From Punica granatum (Eukaryota > Streptophyta > Magnoliopsida > Myrtales > Lythraceae), in the NCBI RefSeq assembly GCF_007655135.1, contig NC_045131.1, forward strand, positions 4,960,001-5,024,000: a stretch of 64,000 nt of DNA, read 5' to 3'. Of the stretch, positions 58,138 to 64,000 are shown piece after piece. A program made the position numbers and the translations under genes. The first letter of the stretch is position 1; every line of letters begins with the position of its first letter. The notes below the pieces were generated by a model, which was not told the origin of the DNA, searched no databases, and was given only the letters and a program-made list of their open reading frames with translations.

Positions 58138-59672
58138 TCTAGGCAACTTAATAGCATGCACAGCATATAGAGTCAGTATAATAAGCTACAAACAGAACCT
58201 CAGAGAGTAAGGACAGACTTGACAAACGACATCAATCAAGAGAGCAAGTTCCTATCAGTCAACATGATGAATTACTCTCCATTCTAAGCATGCAAGACCC
58301 AAGCAACAGGTCATTCACTTTTAAACTCTTGGCTCCAAGCACATTCCATAGGCCATCTCTCAAATGACTTGGGTCACAGTTTCTTTCCAAGCATTTTCGC
58401 CATCTGCTTGGTCAGATCAATAAACTAATAACTCTGTATCCAACCTTTCACACACAATTTCTATTGCCAACGAAACTGTGTTGAACCAACTAAGCACGTT
58501 ACAGCATAGCTCCCTTCATTTTATATAGGACCAAAACAACACCATCAGAGGTGACTTCTGAGACCTCTCTAAGAGCTAAACTAAACCGATGGAATGGACT
58601 TCAATCGACAGAACTAACTCAATTCAAGAAAAAAGGCTTAACAATCATTACTAACTAAACCAAATAGATCTAAAGCAGAAACCCATTTCACAAAAACATC
58701 CCATACAAAAACCGAAGCCAACATAACAGTCTAAAACCAGCCTGCAGCAAATCGAATATCGAACAAAGATCAATCTCTATGCATTTCCTTCTGGTCTTAA
58801 ACTCCGTCAAGCAGATTACGTAATAAATAAAATCATCAACCTCGAACTTGACCTGATTAACAGTAACTACTGACGCACATACTCAAGAAGAGGCGATGAA
58901 TAGCATTATCCTAAACGGCATAGCAGCGGTTCTGCTTCCGCAATCGTTTACGACTGTCAAGCAGAACCGATCAGGGGGGACTGTAATCTAATCTTTCATA
59001 TCTTACAGAGCCATAGAAACCCTAGCAACATTTTCGAGAAATTTCAGCGGAAGCGCCCATGAAACTGAGACGAGAAAGAGGCTAAACTTAAGAATCCAAT
59101 CATTCCTTACCAGTCGGAGAATATGCAGAGAAGCTAACGGAGGCACGACGCTCTGCGAGAGAGAGAGAGGAGAAGAGGCGTCAGAGAGAATTTGAATTTT
59201 TGAATGATAAGCAGGAAAACGGAAAATATATACGGCAATCCGCAGACAAAAACAAAACTTAATATGAAGTTCTTATAAAAAAAAAACCTTAATATTAAAT
59301 TAAGGTTTCGTTAAATTTTCCATTTTTTTTTTGTTAAGTTACCTATACTCCATTATGTTTTTCCATTATTTCTTCTTTACTTTGATGAAATATAAAAAAC
59401 ATTTTGAAAAAGTTAAAATAGAATTTGGCGACACGAGGACAATGTCGACCTTACTACCGCGTTGATAGCGGCATAGAGTCCCCACTCTCTCTAACACGAA
59501 AATAGACAGTGGTAGAGGGAAGAGTAACGCACGCCCAACATTAACTCAGACGAGGTCTGAGTTGATTATTGAGCCCATCAACGACTTGCATGATAGTAAC
59601 TGGTAGTAAGCTTCAAATGAGCTCCTACCTTCATTCTCTATTTCTCATTTCATTCTTCTTCTTCTTCTTCAA

Positions 59673-59692
59673 TTATTATTATTATTATTATT
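59673..59692. repeat. (ATT)n microsatellite
   Basis: Six to seven ATT units after a TTC-rich run (about 59655-59670). Confidence 0.8.
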
Positions 59693-59914
59693 ATAATCAT
59701 AGTTTTTTTTTGTTTTCATCATTTAATTTCTAATCTTAATTTATATGTGCAAATTTTTTAAAAATAATTTTATGAATGCAGAAGTTAAAAGGAGTATCCA
59801 TAAACAAAATTATTTTGAAAATATATGATCTCCAATAACTTTTAATGTTGACTATATTTAGAAGTGAGAGAATGGTACACATTTCTTTCAAAATTAATGA
59901 TTTGTTTGATTTCA

Positions 59915-60080
59915 AAATGTGATTTTAAAATCACACTTTAACTTATTTTTACAAACAATAAAAAAAACTTCATACAAAATCAAATAGTAAATCCCATACA
60001 TAAATATTTATACTACTTTTTTTCAAAATTAAAATCTAATTTTAACATCATATTTTAAAATCAAATGCAACATAAGCTAT
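59915..60080. mobile_element. MITE-like inverted repeat
   Basis: Left part TTTGATTTCAAAATGTGATTTTAAAATCAC and right part (in reverse) TGTTGCATTTGATTTTAAAATATGATGTTAAAAT are approximate inverted repeats around an AT-rich centre. It resembles family 1 by its TTTGATTT ends. Boundaries are approximate. Confidence 0.45.
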
Positions 60081-60170
60081 ACGTGTTGATCTCATTGAGT
60101 TGAAAGACACCGATTCATCCAAAAGAAAAAAGAAAAAAGAGTCCATAGATTTCGCCTTCCGGCATTTTCA

Positions 60171-60597
60171 AACCGATCAATACAGTTCTTTACTGCCTAT
60201 GCTGCACCCAGTCCGAGGAAAATGCTGAGTTTCACTCCCACAAAAACGCGGGAAAGAAAGTACCACTCGACCATTTTAAGGTTCTTCAACGATAAAATGA
60301 GAAACCCATGGAAACTGCAGCCAAGATCTCACAGTCCACAGGTTCCAAACGTTCCAAATCCAAATATTTTATGGAAATTTGTCTGCTCAAACATCAAAAG
60401 GAAAGCAAATACATTCGATCGACAGTTAAAAAAGTCCTTGGCAACTCGGAATTTCTCAGCCCCTAAACTACACACCCCTACTAAGGCTCGGGACCCTGCT
60501 CAGAATACAAAGATCCTTCTGCAATCAACCTCTTCTGAACTAAAAACTCCTAACAGGACCCCCACAATAGGCCCCCCCCTTATTTGAAGCCTTGCCG
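60171..60597 (-). other. Probable 3' UTR of the Acinus-like gene
   Basis: Downstream of the Acinus stop codon on the minus strand. An open frame at 60222-60587 on the plus strand (121 codons) has no recognised content. The compositional change near 60.2 kb probably marks the UTR end. Confidence 0.4.
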
Positions 60598-63455
60598 CTA
60601 CTGCCTTGGGGCTTTTCCCCGGGCGGAGAGTTTCACGGCAACTCGTTCTTCCGACAGCGGCAGGTAATAGATCCTTGGAGTGGCCTTGGTCTTCCTGAAG
60701 AGTACGTCCAGCGTGACAATGGTTGGGTCCACCTTCTCCGAGAGAGGGGGTGGTGGCGGGAGGTGGACCCCCCGTTCCCTTTCTGGTGCAGGCGGAGGAG
60801 GAAGAGGTGGCGGCGGCGGTAGCTGCTGCTTAGGAGGAGCTGCCTGCTGTCGTGGAGCAGGAGGCTGCAAGGTTTGGGCAGCAGGAGTTGGAGTTGGAGC
60901 TGGAGCTTGTGGAGGAGCCTCCAGCCGAGCCTTCACCTCTTCGGGCTCAACAAACTCGGCCACGAGGAGGCGACCCCCATTTGGAGGCCACTGAAGGTTG
61001 TACACGGCATTCCTCGTCTCAACAGCTTCTTCCACCGATGAGTACTGAAATACATCGATAGTTAGTGCTCCCCAAAGAAAGATCAGTTTAGTTGGTAATA
61101 TTATTCTCCACTAATAAACGATCACTATAGGTCATCATATTTCAAGGGCTCTTACGATGGTAGGTGGATGGAGAAACTAATATGCCAAAAGTACAAGGAG
61201 AGAGAGATCTTACAGTAACATAGCAGTGCGTCTTAATTTGGTCCATCCAGAAACTTTTAACAGTCCCAGTTTTCCCGAGGAGCTCTTGGACAGCTTTAAG
61301 GGTAAAGGGTCGCAGGAATCGGTCTATTCTGAGGGAATTAGTTGCAGGCTTTTGTGGGGGCGGGACTGCAAGAAGAAGAAGAAAGACACCAGATCAGAAA
61401 TCAACTCTTCCTTTCTTCGTAAACATTGTCGTAAATATTATAAGAAAGAGCAGCTCACCACCACGTTCCTTTGGTGCATCATCGCTCACTGTAGAGTCTG
61501 ATCTCATGAAGTTGCGCTTTGAAGTAGGGGTCTGAAGTGTGTCCTTGGGCGTAGTAGTAGGTGTAAGATTCGAGCCTTGAGGTTCAGGAACTTTAATGCC
61601 CTCCGACTGCCATCTCCGTTGCCTCTTTACAGGCTCACTACTGCCATAGCCTCCATCTGCAAATTCAGAGTACCGAAATGCGAGAACATAAGAAAATTTG
61701 AGGTAGAAAAAGAGATTTTAAAGGGATAGTAAAGGGCCGGAATATAAAAAATCAAGGGGTCCACTTGATTATATTAATAATCCAAAGGACATGTCAATTC
61801 CAAATAACTTCTAAAGGAGATGTCTTGCTAGGTAGAATACAATATCCAATAGAAAAATATAATGAGATACACAGAGAGTAGAGGCGAACTTGACATTGCT
61901 AAGGTTGTAATTCCAAAACAATATGTGCATATAGTTAATGGTGCATCATACTTGAGGCCGCAAAATCAGTTTCTTTATTTCTTTATCCAACAAATGCCAG
62001 TTACCTACCTCAAAGGTAGCAACTTTGCTGACAAATAAGATGTAAGTAAGAAGGAAACATAGTCACAAAATGTTTTGAAGTGTAAAGCATACCATTAAGC
62101 TTTCTTTTCTCAGCAAGAGTGGATTGCTGGCTTTTCTCAACTTTGATAACCTTCTCATCATCTCCCACAACATCAACGGGACTTTCCTCCTTCACAGCTG
62201 TAACTTCAGTTTTCTCATTTTTATCTCCAACTTCATCCTCGTTATGCTTTGAGTCGATGTGCTTATTCTCTGGCACATCCTCTTCCATTGAATCGTCACC
62301 AGAACTTCGGTCTAAATTTAACTTTTCTGAGTAACCCAAATCCGCAATTTCATTGTTCTTGCTCATGTCCGGACTCATACTATTATTTTTGTCCTCTTTC
62401 TCCTGATCAGCTACCTTGCTCTCATGCAGCTCTTTGACATCCATTGGATGTGATTCGCCACCAGCTGGTACAACATCGCTAGATGATGGTTCCACCATCT
62501 CCGGCTTAACAACATCTAGCTCTAATTTGATATTATCAGCAGTTATATTATCCTTAAATTCATTCTTTTCATTAATTGACACAGAATCATTATTAACAGA
62601 ATCAGATTTTACTTGAAACCCTAAATTGTAGCTGACCTCAGATACCTGGTTGTTCGGAGCAGGTGAGTCAAGGACGGCGTCTTCTTGTGGAGGCATCTTC
62701 ATATCCCCACTCTCCAGCTGGTGCTTCAAATTTCCATCCTCCAGCTGATTTTCTGATCCATCCTGTTTTTCAGGATTCTTGTTCTCCTGTTTTTCAGGAT
62801 TCTGCTGACCTTGCTCAGCGAGGTTAACTGTGCTTTCCTTTACTTCAATAATTGTCTCTACAGCAGTGACCTCCATGCTGGGTTCCTCAGTAGTTGCCGG
62901 AGCAGTTAACTCATCCACTTTCTCAGCAACACCAGTAGCAGCAGTTACACCAGCTTGTACAGCTTGATCTGAGGATGCCAAGCCTTCATTTACATCAATT
63001 GCAACTCTATCATCATCTACCTTTTCATCATTCTTATCACTGTGAGCAGCATTGTTAGCACTTCCAGAAGGAACTGTCTCTGAATTGTCCACTGAGGAGC
63101 TGTTTGGTGGATCACTCTCAATCCCATTATCCACTTGCTTGTCCCTCTCGGCAGTCTCCCTCTCAGCATTCTCCTTCTCAGCTTTCTCCCTCTCGGCATT
63201 CTCCCTCTCAGCATTCTCCTCGGCTTTCTCCCACTCGGCTTTCTCTCTCTCGGCTTTCTCCTTCAAGGCTTTCTCCTCCTCGGCTTTCTCTTTCTCAGCT
63301 TTCTCCCTCTCAACGCGGAGGGCTTCATCAAGGCGTCTAATCAAGTCATCCTTCAAACCCCTGGTAGTCAATTTCCGCCTCTTAAGCTCCTCTTTCAATT
63401 CCGTGACCTTCCACTGGTCAATAGGCCGATTATCAAGAACTGGATATGACGACAT
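60598..63455 (-). CDS. Acinus-like SAP-domain protein (4 coding exons)
   Basis: Plant Acinus, a nuclear protein of the ASAP complex with RNPS1/SR45 and SAP18 that acts in splicing and transcript regulation. Exons: 63455-62093, 61656-61459, 61365-61214, 61044-60598. Phases close at GT-AG junctions and the product is 719 aa. The SAP domain is at residues 5-43 (WKVTELKEELKRRKLTTRG, then a second helix). A glutamate/lysine-rich helical stretch follows at 45-110 with an EKAERE/EKAEKE-type repeat, then a long acidic disordered part to about 450. An RRM-like domain lies at about 530-610 (SLRIDRFLRPFTL, KTHCYVTYSSVEEAV). A proline-rich tract precedes the C-terminal RSB motif (RIYYLPLSEER, from about residue 695), which binds SAP18 and RNPS1/SR45. 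The ATG at 63455 is the first in frame; upstream codons in the open frame lack another ATG. Confidence 0.93.
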
Positions 63456-64000
63456 TTTCCAGTTCTTCAAAAACTCTTCGAGGGACTGACCTCAATCTAG
63501 CTGCATAAGCATACAAAACGCGAACTTAACCACCAAACGAGTAATGCAAGTATCTGCCACATCCTATAAACCATTAAATCACTGAATGAATTCCAACAAT
63601 GTGCGTTTACTATCTCATAAATTTTCTTTCGATGCATTCCACCAAAATAGCAATTCTAAAATAATCATAACTATCAGTAAAAGTCTCATTTTTTTCTGAT
63701 CTAATAGGCATAAATGCGATATGAAATAACTTTAAACACCGTTAAATATCCTCATTAGAGTCCAACAAATCTAATTAAGTGGTTCGAAGATGGAAAATTG
63801 TTGCACTTGGATGCATCATTTCAATCAACTGTTCAAATCAAGCCCTCACTGGAGAAGAGAGAGGTGACCATTATCAATGGAAAATTTGAAGGCAGCACAG
63901 GCACGAGCCAAACCTCAAATGCCTGACGCGAAACACACAAAACGACCAGCACGATTCACGACAATAAAGGCAGAGAGGAAGGAACATACAGTGAGAATCG
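63456..64000 (-). promoter_or_regulatory. 5' UTR (possibly spliced) and promoter of the Acinus-like gene
   Basis: Upstream of the Acinus start codon to the window edge, without another gene. The minus strand reads into a CTGCAG-poor, pyrimidine-containing stretch; a leader intron is plausible but not shown. Confidence 0.35.

Larger units (their letters stand above)
58138..60170. other. 5' region of POLD4 and intergenic DNA
   Basis: No supported protein gene. The part from 58.14 to about 59.2 kb is likely 5' UTR, intron and promoter of POLD4, with a purine-rich segment near 59155-59185. The part from 59.2 kb on is AT-rich, with an ATT repeat near 59673-59692. Confidence 0.45.

Noticed and set aside
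60222..60587. 121-codon plus-strand frame downstream of Acinus
   Set aside because: It lies in the presumed 3' UTR of the minus-strand gene and its peptide has no recognisable feature.
63052..63489. 145-codon frame opposite the Acinus gene
   Set aside because: It is the antisense shadow of the EKAE-type repeat and has a simple SAFSLSAFS composition.
1..64000. CRISPR array, operon, prophage, retroviral or viral genes
   Set aside because: No regularly spaced repeats and no polymerase, integrase, capsid or transposase coding sequence; gene structure is eukaryotic throughout.
1..64000. tRNA, rRNA or snRNA genes
   Set aside because: Only SINE-type box A/B pairs were found; no cloverleaf or snRNA upstream element with the right spacing was seen by eye. 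A covariance-model scan would be decisive.

Overview
The window is nuclear DNA from a flowering plant, almost certainly a eudicot. The genes are intron-rich with GT-AG junctions and AT-rich introns, intergenic DNA is full of MITE-like repeats, a short Helitron and tRNA-derived SINEs, and every recognised protein is a plant or general eukaryotic type (plastid shikimate kinase, clade I TGA bZIP factor, plant RING-CH ligase, plant Acinus). I cannot name the species or family. There is no operon structure, prokaryotic gene, CRISPR array or intact autonomous transposon.

Layout. 0.4-2.7 kb (-): shikimate kinase, 10 coding exons. 10.7-13.3 kb (-): TGA1/TGA4-like bZIP factor, 8 coding exons, with a paired TGACG motif about 1.2 kb upstream of its start codon. 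22.2-23.5 kb (-): a single-RRM protein of the UBP1-associated type. 24.7-28.8 kb (+): a 7-exon RING-CH (MARCH-type) membrane E3 ligase. 31.9 kb and 43.6 kb (+): two small single-exon genes of unknown function. 46.6-48.1 kb (+): three phase-compatible exons that I read, with moderate confidence, as a divergent ERD7/senescence (spartin-like) domain protein. 49.7-51.3 kb (+): a 3-exon short-chain dehydrogenase/reductase. 52.2-55.8 kb (-): an RPRD1/Rtt103-like protein that binds the RNA polymerase II CTD. 57.6-58.1 kb (-): DNA polymerase delta subunit 4. 60.6-63.5 kb (-): the SAP-domain splicing factor Acinus.

For eight genes I rebuilt complete exon chains by checking that splice phase carries the reading frame from start to stop; predicted lengths are shikimate kinase 305 aa, TGA 362, RING-CH 322, SDR 291, RPRD1-like 512, POLD4 121 and Acinus 719, plus a 5'-incomplete ERD7-like chain. 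The genes do not form one pathway. Several are nuclear housekeeping functions (Acinus, the CTD-binding protein, POLD4 and the RRM protein act on RNA or DNA).

Between genes the sequence is AT-rich and repeat-laden. The most striking structure is at 34.8-38.3 kb: a DNA transposon with long terminal inverted repeats and an 8-9 bp target duplication whose right part and flank were then amplified into three tandem units of about 1.1 kb. Other elements are a 252-bp Helitron (42.18 kb), a 519-bp long-TIR element (15.37 kb), three related SINEs and two MITE families with several copies each. No clearly new biological system was found; the tandem-amplified TIR locus and the divergent senescence-domain-like gene deserve a second look most.
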